The notes below the pieces were generated by a model, which worked only from the letters and a program-made list of their open reading frames with translations, did not search any database and was not told where the DNA came from. This document shows positions 1 to 11,980 of a DNA stretch of 64,000 nucleotides, piece after piece. This DNA comes from Bugulina stolonifera. Lineage: Eukaryota; Bryozoa; Gymnolaemata; Cheilostomatida; Bugulidae. Each line of letters starts with the position of its first letter. The first letter of the stretch is position 1. The position numbers and the translations under genes were made by a program. The DNA lies in assembly GCA_935421135.1 (NCBI GenBank), contig OW285189.1, forward strand, positions 12,173,072 through 12,237,071, read 5' to 3'.

Positions 1-1739
1 CGATGTAACATTGGGGAAACATAGAGTTATCTTCTCTATAAATAGAATTGTGCATGGAGTTATCTTCTCTATCAAATGAGAGTTGCAGACCAAGCCCCAT
101 GGCTTTTGTGTCATCTAATTGAGAATTGTCTGTTCATAAAAGGGAAGGCAAATCCATATAATTGGTGCCTGTTCACATAATAAATGATGAATACAATGTA
201 GAGTTATAGACAACAGTACAATGTACGTAAACATAGTACAGGTATAATAGGACATACAGGACATATAGGTACACATGATGTAGTGAACTGTTGACCCATA
301 CAACCATGGTATATACATTGCGCATGGTAATAATATATTGTTTCACAATCTCACTCCTTTTACAAATGTAGATGGCACTATAATCTGGTCTGTGACTCTT
401 GCCAAAGAGAGTCTGGCATAATATATATACAATTACATGTAGGCCAGATTCTCATCTCTGAGTAATAAACATCAGTATAAGCTATGTGAGCAGTAGCTAC
501 ATTGTGTATGCTGGAGGCTAAACTAGTACTTAAACCTTTTCAACGCTTTTTGAGTTTCTAGTTTTCATTAGTTACGTGTTGCTAGGTGCCTAGCAATAAT
601 AAAAAACTTTTGTCGTCTATAAAAATAATAGTGCTACCTATTTTCGATTCGACACAATATCTATAATAGTAGCTGGTGGTGCTAATACATACATGATATA
701 AAACTTCTCTGCATTGATACAGCCATAATACTGTCAAGGAAAAATTCCCTCTTTCCTATAGCAGCATGTTCACTCAATGATAATACTAATAATCATCATT
801 ATTTTGGCCATCTGGAGTTTTCTCACCAAAACCGAAACCATACAAAAAATTGTTAAAATCTATATTGCAATGTAGCTGTTGGACATTTGTGATAACAATT
901 GGGGGTTATTTTACCTTAAAACCTGAGTAAACTACATTGTACGATATAGCTAACAACTACAATTATTACAAAAATCAAACATTTTTGTATGAACTTTCAA
1001 ATCATTTTCCTCAAATTGGACAACTCCAGCTTGGTGACTCATTTTAACGCAAGTGCACAGTCTTTGCAAGTCATTTTTTAGATTTGAGGCCAGGTGCCAA
1101 TTTGAACATTTCACCTAAAAAGTTGAGTATTGTACTACTACTATATAGTAATTTATCTTTATGGAGTGTAGGATACCAGTACATGGGAAAAATAATTTCA
1201 CCAAGTCTATCGATAGGCTGTGAATACATAATATTATAACAGCAGTATATCTTTCTTATATGCCACACTGTTCCACATATATACAGAATGATTGTATCTG
1301 ATATACCTATGGGTATTGAAATTTGATGCACCAGGTACTTGTAGATTATATATTGACTTTTCCCAATCCTATTCAACATAAATAACACTCTACTCCTAGA
1401 GCTTGTGATATATTTGATTTGCCTTTGAGATTACATCTGCAGTAGTGCAGTTCTTATGTAAACATTGCACTGCTATGCTTACAATTATGTTCTAGCTGCA
1501 TTAATTTGTGCAACACTGTAGCTATTAGTAGTGGGTCCTACTGTGAGATATTGTAAACTCTCACACATGACTGTAAACCCTTAGACTAATTATTAGTGTA
1601 TTAGTATCCTATACTTGGCAGTGGCTGTCTATGTATTCATCCTGTGCTGAGAAGGTCTGATAGTATCTGCAGAGGAATCTATGCGTGTATAATCTATCTG
1701 AACACTGAAATGAAAGCCTCATAGCAACTCACCAGCAGA
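1..1739. other. Upstream non-coding region
   Basis: AT-rich sequence with no exon I can support. Positions 22-80 hold two copies of a short GAGTTATCTTCTCT-type motif that resembles one arm of the hairpin family seen elsewhere in the window (6162, 28858, 30241). Missing 5' exons of the vinculin-family gene, if they exist, would be expected before this stretch or unrecognised within it. Confidence 0.5.
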
Positions 1740-1820
1740 ATGGATATAAGTTCTCCGTTAAGTCCGAGTTCTGTACAGTTTGATGAGTTTGGAATGTGGA
1801 TAGTGGGAGATCAGCTGTTT
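1740..1820 (+). other. Putative first coding exon of the vinculin-family gene
   Basis: An ATG at 1740 opens 27 codons that end at a GTGAGC donor and join in frame to the exon at 2191. The encoded segment (MDISSPLSPSSVQ...) shows no clear vinculin similarity. It could be a genuine short start, an alternative start, or an internal exon entered at an AG near 1735 or 1738, although that site has little pyrimidine tract. Confidence 0.45.
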
Positions 1821-4800
1821 GTGAGCATTAATTAAATATATATCCATGTATTCCAATGTTACTAATATAATATTAAATCCTGAACATGTGATAATGTGTA
1901 TTACACATTGTGTAACAGCATCTCATTCGAGATATCGTATTAGAACATCGATAAAAAGTATGGCTAATGACATAGCCTGTCTAAAATGAACGTATCTAAA
2001 TTATTAATTTAATTTATATAATTGTTTATTGAATGTAATTCTTGATAAAATGTCTTAGGCATTAAGTCAGTAGTTTTTACTTGGAGTCGTGGAGTTGAAC
2101 TGTTCATCTTATTTACTACCAGCTGTTACACTCTCTACAGATGGTATAGACTACATACTAGTGTAATACTAGTGCTGATGTGTGTTTCAGGTGGGCTATG
2201 GGCTGGTTCACACTCTAGAGGATCTCATCAACTTATGCCGACAGACAGCACAGTATATCCATGTCTGTCCGAAGCTCTCCACCTCTGACAACCTTTCCAA
2301 GTTTATTAAGGTAAACATTACTGAGTTTATAGGATCAGATTACTCAGAGTCTATGTATTACTATAACGTAAAACTAGGGGGACATTTGTATCTACTTGTA
2401 CATAGATGTACATGTAGATAGTGTTTAAGAATCTGTTTGTATACTAAAGCAGTGGAGGCCTATGCACACTCTAGGCCTATAAACTTCTGCTACTCTTTTA
2501 CTCGGAAATTTTTCAGCTAATTAATGTGTTGCACCCTTACACATAAGACAGAGATACAACCAAGTGAGAGATGACAATTTCACATTGTATAGCTTGTGGG
2601 TGTCCATGGCTTCCTACCTCGCAATATTTTAGCCAGAGATACTGTTCCTTACGACTTCTAAACTTGTTGTTCGAATTTGACAATAAAACTTTCAAATACA
2701 TATAATATAGTTCATAATTACATCCATTATTGTAATCCTACAAGTCATGTTCAACAGGTGATGACTACGAGACTGAACAATATAAGAGCGGGTTCCACGG
2801 AGGTAAACAAAGACATACCAAGTAAACGACTTCGTGACTTACTCCTACGGTCAGTATCATATACATTGTACACTGTATGTGCATTTCAGCAAGTTCCATA
2901 GCAAACCTTGTCAGAACTGTTTAACTATATGTTTTTCTCAATCCGCTGTCTACATTTTTGTAGTTAATCATCAGAGCTGTTTGCATCAAATTATCCATTT
3001 TCACATCTCGTGTAATTCCAAATTTCATTAAAATTGATGTAATTCTCAATTTTTTTCCTCTTTTCTTCTTGTCTTTAATTTAACCGAATTTGAAAAGGTT
3101 ATAGAGTGGTAGTAGTCGGTCTTGAAGAATCTTTATTCTCAAAGCATTATTCGTCAAATGATGTGTTGGGGTAATACGTGATATGTTTAGGAATCTGGAA
3201 CGAATGAGGGAAATCAACCCTTTACTGTGTAGCAGCATTGAAGCCTTTATTGGGACAGGAAGTGAACATGGTCAGCTTTTGGCAGCTCAAAATAGAGATT
3301 GCTTTAAGCAACAAATGTTGGAAACAATATGGGACTTTGTTATACTACTTCAGATTGTGAAAAATGGCAAGCCTGTCCCTGCACCGGAGGCTTTTGAGGT
3401 GTGTAATGTAGCCTTAGTGTTCCTTTACTAAAAACATAGCCTTTGTGTTCTTGTAATTGCAGCATATTTTGCTTAAATAATTTCCGTGTTCTTTTTAAAT
3501 AAGCATGTTTAACTAAAGTTATGATGATGATTATTTTTGATAACCTAATTTTATCATGTCTTTCAGGAAGACAGTCTTAGCACGGCTTTGACTTGGCTAA
3601 AAGGCAATTCATCAATACTTAGTAATGCAGGTTTGTCAATATAATTATACACATATACAATGTAGATATACATGTATGTACATGCAAGTATTAGATTTGA
3701 TTTGATTATGTTATTCTGGATGGCATGTTTTCTTCTGTACTTTATTTTTTAATGTGTTGTAACATACACGTATATAATGAGGACTTGGGGGGGGGGGGTT
3801 GGATCATTTGCAGGAGCTGTATTGGAAGGAAACCTATGCAGTAAATGACTGTAGTCACAAGCTTTGCAACTCTCGAGTTGTGGTTATGAGTTTATTTTTG
3901 TGATGAACACATCAGATTCACCGATACTTCAAGATATTATTGGTCCTTATTTTAATGTTGTGTTATTGCCATGTGTAAATATACAAACTTTTCATCTATG
4001 CTAACTCGGTCGACCATAATATGTGACCATCTCTAAGCAGATAATGGTTCATCTCTTTGATTTTCAATAGGCTTTGAAGCTATTCGTCAGTGCATAAGGA
4101 ATGGTAGGAAAGTAGCTAGTGTGTTGGACACTGGATTGGACAAGGGTGAGCTGATGGCTATTTGCAGTGAAGCAGAGGTCACAGCTGAACAGTGCAGAGA
4201 TCTCCACAAGAAGGGGATGGTAGGTTATGTAGCAATGTAGAGGTGTTTATTCTCTAGTTATAGCATTCACTATGGTTGTATGTACATGTGTATGGTGCAA
4301 TGCCAGCCATGTTACTAAAATTAATAAATAATAGGTAGTGTAAGCATTCTTGTATTTTGTATCTCTTGCAGAAGTGTTACTCATATGATTGTAATAATAA
4401 TACACGCAGATGCTTTTTCCAAAGCTGAGTTGTGAGCATCAACAATGGTGTGATTACTTTCAACTTAGCGTTATGTTAACAATGGTGTAATAATAAGTAT
4501 TATTCCCATTGTTTTTGTTATTATTGTCTCATGGTGTCTGTGTTCTCTCAGGGACAGCGAATTCATGGCAGAGCTCTCTCTAGTGAACTTTCCAACAAAC
4601 TCTCTCATCTTGGTGACCGAATGATTGAAGCTCTTTCTAGGAAGGTACTTTTACTATATTCGTTAATTTATTTATTTTTGAGTATGACAACAACACTGAA
4701 TTAAAATGTATGTTCTATTTTATGGTATTTGTACTTTAGGAATTAAATGAACCAACATCAACATGTACATGTAGGTGTTTTTGGTTAATATGGGGCACCA

Positions 4801-7800
4801 TGGCAAATGGATTATTATTATGCTTTGTCCTGTTGAGGGGGCCCTCAGTCAATGTCTTATTTATACATGGGACATACATGTAGTTGGTTGAAAGGGGATT
4901 AGTCGGATCTAAAGGGTGTAAATTACATTGTTTTATATATTATTTTATGTGCAGTGCAGAATAAGCGTGTAATATGCATTCAAACTTAACTCTTTTGCTG
5001 CTACATTTTGGTTTTTAATACTCTCTCTCTCTCTTACATGCACATGTATATGCTTTCAGACTCTGGATGATTTCATGAATGCTTCTTCTCCAATAACCAA
5101 ACTGGAGAAGGCCGCACTGATTGCACACTGTAAGTCTCATCCCACTATCTTTGTTCTGTCTTTGTCCTCATTTATCTACCTGGTATTTGCTATGCTCCTC
5201 CTGTTGTTATTCTTAGACATGTTTTGCAATCCTGAAACTTTATAATATCACAATAGATCATGCACAGTGCACATTACTCACGCAGCTTTTGATAAAGTTT
5301 CACCAGTTATCCAAGGAATAATGCAAACTGATATTTAATTTTTGTCTATGATGTTCTGAAGTTATTTATCTAAAAGAAAATCCTCTGAGGTTTTATTTTA
5401 GCTCCAATTGCTCTTGGTATTGTTGGTTTTAGTAGCTAATGTTATGTCACCCATCGCTGGAAACCAGCGACAGAGCAGAAAGCTAACCACAGCAGTAAGA
5501 TAGAGTGGTACACTGCTGTGAGCGACAGGGTTCAACTCTGGTAAACCCAGTCGCTCACAGCAGTGTGCCACTCTATCTATTTATTGCGCTGTCACTGGTT
5601 GCTAGCGATGAGCGACAATGTGAACATAACATTATACTGATCCGATAACTTGTGTTACAGTTAAACCTCATAGAGACCAGGCATTTGAGGAAAGGAGGTT
5701 GGAATTTGAGGAGCAATGTAACCATATAACCACAAATATAGATCTATCATGTTACCTTCACCTGGTCAAGAGCTTGCACAAGGTGGAGACAATTAAACAT
5801 GAGGCTGCTGTGGTAAGATCCTCCAGCAACTATTTCATTACTTCAACTGGCAGTACAACTGTAGACTTTTGTTCAATGTCAAGTTTTATATGCTATAGTT
5901 ATGCTTTCTGGCCATTGTACTAATTGGAGGCTTGCTTTATTTCCATCAGCTTAGTGGAACAGTAAGGGTACAGACAATAACATTAAACTTACCTGTGATT
6001 GTTTATAGCAAACAAACAAGATGGTCATTATGACATAAATACATGAATGAATTCTCACTTTTTTTCAATTCATCAGACTAAGTTTTATCCAGCAGCTGGC
6101 TAACATGACCTTGCCAATCCTACAAGGATAGCATTGGCACTTGGTTATAATGATTATATTTCGAAGTTGTCCTCTCTCAGTTTCCTTCTCAATTGTGAGA
6201 GGGCAACTTCGGATTATCCACAATAGATTAGACACAATGCAATGTAATTGACCCTGGGAAGGAAGCAAATCTTGGATTCTATCATGTGTAGTGTATCTCA
6301 TATAAAGCTTGAAACCAATAGAAAGTTGATCAATATAAATCATTATTCTACACTTGGATCTAATAGTAATGGCTGATAGACATTTTGCTAGTTATTCTCA
6401 TATTACATTCATTCCTCCACACCATGGTATATGTTGTAGTTGTCTGCCCTGAACCCCCAGATTATGTGGTCAGCAAAACTCCTCTTTGATAATCCATATA
6501 ATGACATCATCAAAGATCACTTCATGAAGATGAAGGAGGCGTGGCTGGCTAAGGTAGAGAGACTGAGAGCTCTCTTCTTGTCTGCTGCAGATCTCAGAAC
6601 CTACCAGAAACATGCAGGTCGGTTCAGTCACAACTATTATTATACCTAGCTACTATGTACTTTACGTGTCATAGGAAGACGTGTTTGCAAGTCGTGTTTG
6701 CAAGTTTTAACTACCACAAAATTATTCAAAATTTTAATCTGGAACTAATTGAGTTTTGAGTCGTCTTCCCTTTCTTTGTATATCTGATCCAAGAAGTCCT
6801 ACTAAGTTTTTCTAGACTTAAGGGATATTTTAAAATGATAGGAGGGAGCAAGATTATTGTTTTATGAAACATTTTACAATTTTACTGTTTAATACAGTGG
6901 AACTTGGATAACTCAGACTAGTAAAAATACATGGAGCCTGAGTTATGAAAAGTCTGAGTTATGTGAGCTCCAAGTTAACTAAAGTCAATTATCGTTGCTC
7001 AGGTAGGGTTTTAATGGGAGAGGCTGATTTGTTCTAAGTTTCTGAGTTATGTGAGGTCGAGTTATTCAAGTGCCACTGTATCATGTAAATCACTCTGTTA
7101 GTTATGCTGTGTCATACTATTACAGACACCAGATCATATATTACAAGGTCAACCATGTCTCCTGTCAGACAGGTGCACTTTGTAGCACCTGTGAATATAC
7201 CTCCTCCATCTATACCACCTCCACCATCACCGGGTAAAGTAAGTATCAAACCGATTAAACTTTTGATATGCTTTCGTTATTATCCAGCTTGTTTCTTTTC
7301 ATTATCAAATTGTGAAAACCATTTACTAGGAACAAAATCACTTTCCAAATTATGGAAACTGTCGAGGGTCTATTTATTACACCTTTGACGCTCCTAGTCA
7401 CTGTTCAGAATATTTTTCCATACAGAAGCAGGTTTGCACTGAAATCCCAGACCCTCTGAACCCATTGCACTATCCTGTACATAAATGTCAATTCCAATTG
7501 TTTGATTCACTCAAAATCTTACATTAGTAGGTTTTAGTATTACTAGGCACCAGCATAATAGACTGCATAATATCCTATTCCAAAATAGAATTTGCTCATC
7601 CATTATCCTGCTATAAACGTTGCTGGCAACAATATAAACAAGTTTATGTATGCATTGTTTGGAGTACTGTTTCAATCAATGTTATTTCCTTTGTTATCAT
7701 TAAACTAAAAATGGAAAACTTGTAAAAAAGTCTGTTCTATCTACAGTATCTGGGAGAAGAAGTGAAAATAAGATATCCCGATCTACCCAATGGAGAAGAG

Positions 7801-10766
7801 TACCTTCTGTTTAGTTGCTCAATTTTGTTACTATGCATGTAACTGCATTTTTCCTAACCAAAGTCCTTTAGGAAGCCAGTGCCTAACAGCATCGCTATAT
7901 CATATCAAAATTATGAAGTTTGTGTGGCTTCACTCATATAATTTTCTATTTTGTCAACTCCTGGAGTTTTAGCCTCCTTCGTCATAAAATATTCTCTTGT
8001 TCAAGTTTCTCAGCTCTTTTAAGAGCCTCACTTAGTGTCTTCAAGACTTCTTGGACCAGCAAATACAAAGTTCAAGATGGCTGCTTGACCTAGGCCGAAG
8101 AGGCTATTGGCCTGGGGCTTTGCTTGATTAAAAAAAATTTAAGCACTTAGGCTTCTCGAACGAAAATAGGAATTTTGCTTTTGGCTCAGGCCAGTGTATT
8201 AGTGACCCTCTAACGGAAGTCGGCTAGAAAGTTTGTGAGCATTTTGGCTTGTGCCTGAAATTTAGGTCGTGAAGACACAACTCCTGAAATTCTGACATTT
8301 ATCTCTATTCCAACAACTGTCCTCATATCTTTAGACTTGGATGACAGCCCATGGTTTTCAGTTCTAACCACATAAATATTTGTACTTTATTAATAAATTG
8401 ACGGCGAAAACATGATAAAGTTTTCATAGAAATTGCGCAATGCTTGCATCAAGGCACTATCTCCTGAAATTCTTTCATTTAGCTCCGGTCCAACAGCTGT
8501 CTCTATATCCTTAGATAGGATCGAATGACAACCTATGGTTTTCATTTCTAACTACATAAATTATATATATTTGTCCTATTAATAAATTGACGTCATGAAA
8601 ATATTTTCACAGAAATTGCACAATGTTTTTGAAAATCTACATTCTGTATTGAAAAGATAAATAGTAATTAGGAGATAGACACAATTCAGATTATAGTACT
8701 GTAAAGGGCCAGCCTACGACTACATGAGAGACTCTAGGGCTGGCTAAAATGTTGAACTTTTCAACCCTGTTGTAGTTGGTTAATATTAGAAATAACAACT
8801 CCAATTATATAATTTATTAAAAATAAGCTGTCGTTATTGGCTGGATATTAATCAAGGCCACTGATGGAGTGGCACTATGCCTCGCCCATGGAGCCAGACT
8901 GACAAAAAATTGAGCCACTGAGCCGCCCGCGGACAGGACAAACTCACAGCTTTAGTGTAGCTGAGCTTTTAGAGTGATTTAGAGTCATGTGCAACTCTCA
9001 TCCACTTTTATCATTGAGTTGTTTTCCCTTGCTCAACCATTCTAGGATACGTTGAGCAGACAACCCCACTCTATATTAAATGTGATTCAACTTTTAAGGA
9101 ACATCTTCATGGCTACTAAGTTTACACAGTCATAAAATATGGATTATTACCACAATATTGCTGCTTATATTTGTTTATAAAATATACATGACTGGACTCC
9201 TAAATGTATGCTTGTAGATGAGGGCTTCATCTACCAGCAGTGACCAGCCAAGCTGGGAGAGTGCCGATAAGGACCTGGTACTGGCAGCCAGAAAGCTGGC
9301 TATGATAATGTCAAGACTTGTATATCTCACCAGGTAGGTTTATTGTTTGTCATCATACATGTGCATAAGTGAATTGGACAAACACCATAAAATTTGGACT
9401 AAGCATTTTTATATTACAAAATTAGTTCACCTTTGTATGTTGGCATTCCCCTATTAGACATTGTATATGTACATGTACTAAAAATAGTTCTACCATTCAT
9501 TTATAGTGCATTGATTATAGTGTTGAGAAATTTTCTTTTTTCAATTGTGGGAGAACAACTCCAAATATAATCCATAGTTTATAAGTGAACGCCCATGGAA
9601 GGTTGGACGAATATTGTTAAATAACTTCGGCAATTACTTCACTCAATATTTCTACTTATTTGAGTGTGTGTGGCTACAGATTTTTTTGTAAAAATAATAT
9701 AGTTATTTTAGTATGGAACATCCAGCGGCTCATAGTGCCACTTTCACATTATGTACATTGTAGAGTTTCACTTGCATCTGTATTGTTGTATGAACAATAG
9801 TTTCTCTCCTGGGAATGTGTGATTTTGATAAAATGGACTGAATTTTGTAGAAATGATGGTTGTACGAAACAAGAGCTGTTAAATTCATCAAGGGATATTG
9901 TAAGGGCATGTGAGATAGTGGCTCGTTTGACTAGACAGCTGGCTGTAGAGTGCTCAGATAGACATAGTCAGTCTGTAAGTGTTGACTCCTTTACTATATA
10001 ATATATAATAATAATAATATATAGTAGTATTGATATAATATACTTCTAATGTACATGTATTGGTATATACTGTATATATAGTAATATGCTAAGTGTTGGT
10101 GTATATACGATATATAATGATATAGTAAGTACAATAGGGAATGCTCCACTAACTTATTTGTTCACAAGACAAATGGTTTATGTACTATCCAATTGACGCT
10201 GAACTACACTGTCTTCCTTCCAATCCTTTTTTGAAACAATTGTTATCCAACAGTGCTACTTGTTTATATGTTTTAGCTTTTGCTAAAGTATTGTGAGAGG
10301 ATACCTACATTTGCTACACAGCTAAAAATGGTCTGTACAGTGAAGGCAGCCACCATTGGCTCAAACGCCGGTAATTATTGTAAATTTCTACAGCAATTGC
10401 TATGCATGTACAAATGTAGTTGTAGCCATATTGTTATATTACATATATATCTAGTGTTATATTCTTGCTATTGTCATCAAACAATAATTAGATTATAAGA
10501 GATGTGTAACTAGTCCATGTACAACTTTTGGCATTTCTATTTTAGCACAATCATGCATTTATAAAATTTTATGATTGTCGGCCAACACTTCTTAGTTTTA
10601 AAACTTTGATTTTATATTTCAAGTTGGGTGTTCAGAAGATGAAGAAGCTACTGAAATGCTGCTGGAGAATTCCAGGAACCTCATGGCCTCTGTTAGGGAA
10701 ACCGTGAAGACCGCTGCCGCAGCTTCTATCAATATAAGGGTGGCTGCCAATCAGTATACGTGGTAG
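1740..10766 (+). CDS. VCL-like: Vinculin-family actin-linking adhesion protein (15 exons)
   Basis: Exons: 1740-1820, 2191-2310, 2758-2849, 3191-3398, 3567-3630, 4071-4219, 4552-4644, 5060-5129, 5661-5812, 6440-6617, 7126-7238, 9218-9333, 9851-9974, 10277-10370, 10624-10766 (TAG stop). All junctions are GT-AG and keep frame, giving 598 residues. Residues 28-167 resemble the second half of the vinculin D1 head (HTLEDL, QNRDCFKQQ). Residues 294-402 match the domain before the linker. Residues 403-440 hold a proline-rich linker (IPPPSIPPPPSPGK). Residues 441-598 are a vinculin tail with the CERIPTFATQ and EDEEATEML motifs, closer to vinculin than to alpha-catenin. Vinculins link talin or cadherin complexes to F-actin at the membrane. 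This one is much shorter than the vertebrate protein (about 1066 residues): the first head bundle is not seen and the central repeats are reduced. The first exon and its ATG are the weakest part; upstream exons may lie outside the window. Confidence 0.85.
5438..5632. mobile_element. Palindromic MITE-like element in vinculin intron
   Basis: The ends are inverted: AATGTTATGT at 5438 against ACATAACATT ending at 5632. Inside, a near-perfect pair of arms of about 27 bp (5510-5525 region and 5550-5576 region) contains CACTGCTGTGAGCGAC and its complement. A possible TA flank would suit a Tc1/mariner-type insertion. There is no coding capacity. The central loop also has a GGTTCAACTC string like a pol III B box. 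Confidence 0.65.
6162..6211. repeat. Short hairpin (AAGTTGTCCTCTCTC family)
   Basis: The arms CGAAGTTGTCCTCTCTCA and a complementary GAGAGGGCAACTTCG surround a short loop. The same arm sequence recurs as perfect hairpins at 28877-28917 and 30241-30281, so this is a member of a dispersed family rather than a chance palindrome. Confidence 0.6.
6893..7080. mobile_element. pogo/Tigger-like MITE in vinculin intron
   Basis: The element is bounded by TA dinucleotides. Its left end reads CAGTGGAACTTGGATAACTC and its right end GAGTTATTCAAGTGCCACTG, inverted repeats of the form common to pogo/Tigger-class Tc1/mariner elements (CAGT...ATAACTC). It is 188 bp long with internal repeats of CTGAGTTATG and no ORF, so it is probably non-autonomous. 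Confidence 0.75.
7239..9217 (+). other. Large vinculin intron with possible extra exon
   Basis: An almost 2-kb intron between the proline linker and the tail. At 7747 a CTACAG acceptor opens an in-frame stretch (YLGEEVKIRYPDLPNGEE) that could be an optional exon, but no good donor follows in phase 0. Positions 8279-8445 and 8459-8625 are a diverged tandem duplication. The rest shows nothing recognisable. Confidence 0.45.
8279..8625. repeat. Diverged tandem duplication (about 180 bp x 2)
   Basis: Two adjacent segments both run from CTCCTGAAATTCT through CCATGGTTTTCA or CTATGGTTTTCA and AATAAATTGACG to AGAAATTGC(G/A)CAATG. They differ by several substitutions and small indels, so the duplication is old. 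No coding potential. Confidence 0.7.
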
Positions 10767-11013
10767 TGGCTCCCTGGTAGAACCATGTATTGTCCCTGGC
10801 TGGATCGTGTGGTTTCATCTTGGAATCTATTTAAAGTTAACCTCATTGTACCTCAACAGTTTCCTTAGACTATCATCACAGGTTTACCCTTGCTCTATTC
10901 CAGTTGTACTTATTTTTCTACTATTTATAGCTGAATACTTCCCATATTATTTTACATTATGTTTATATTAATTTTATATATCAGTCACATACTTGTAGAA
11001 AAATTATTTTTTT

Positions 11014-11019
11014 ATTAAA
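11014..11019 (+). terminator. Candidate poly(A) signal of the vinculin-family gene
   Basis: An ATTAAA hexamer about 250 bp after the TAG stop, in an AT-rich stretch. The position is plausible but unsupported by transcript data. Confidence 0.3.
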
Positions 11020-11980
11020 TACATATTTGAGTATCTTATGGCTGTAGTGATGGGCCCCAGTGATTAAACCTGAAGCTGCTAATATTGAAAACAATATTGT
11101 TATAAACTCACGTATTTTATTCCAATTAGTAACATAGACTACTTGCAGAGATGCCTTATTGATTATTACTGTTCATTGGTTTTACTGCTTTTTCTAAAAC
11201 CCCACCACGATCACAGTTAAATACTATTTATTCTCTTCCTGTAATTACATATAAAATAATGATAATCTAATATATAGATGGATAGCCTGTAACAATAATT
11301 GTTATAATTTTATGGTTTAATTTAATTTTCCTACATGTATCTTGATTGACATTTTATAAACTGGTCTACATATTAAAAACATGTGATCTAAATTTTACTG
11401 TTTTCCTGCAGGTAGACCAAACAGTCAACCAAACCATGTACTACCCGAATACTGTAAGTGTAACTTCATATCTACTCTTGAGTGTAATAAGTGTGTAAAG
11501 GGAGAGGACAATCTCTAAACACAATCAATAGTTAGAGTATAGACAAGATCATAATATACATGATTGCGTGTCCAACAAGGCCAGAATGGGCCTTTCTTAC
11601 CATATCTACTAGTATTGTAGGGCTGTACTGCTCTAGGCCTAGCTCTATAATAGAGCTCCAATGCTGCAAACAGATTATTGGGAAACCCCACATGGGAAGA
11701 CAGCATGTAATTGAAAATCTATAATGTGTCTATTAACTACTCGTAACATTGTGCATAGACTGTAAAACTGCAGTAAATCTGAATGGAGTTTTACAGTGTT
11801 TCATTTTATGTATCTATATGAACACGTACACGTATATACTCATAACACTCTACCAAATGTTTCACTCTGTATTTAATCACATGACTGAATGTGATATTGT
11901 ATTACATGGAACGGCAACTTTTCAATGACCTACTGGAAGTTTGTTCAACTTCTGCCCAAGGCTACTCCAGAAAATGAGAT

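Noticed and set aside
1071..1388. 105-codon minus-strand ORF
   Set aside because: No similarity, no splice or start context and AT-rich composition; it looks random.
7747..7838. Additional vinculin exon (YLGEEVKIRYPDL...)
   Set aside because: The acceptor is fine, but no phase-0 donor is convincing and the flanking exons already join in frame. Kept only as a possible optional exon.
11412..11453. Extra 3' exon of the vinculin-family gene (VDQTVNQTMYYPNT)
   Set aside because: It has a good CTGCAG acceptor and GTAAGT donor, but the stop at 10764-10766 ends a complete tail and no upstream donor in the last exon joins it in frame.
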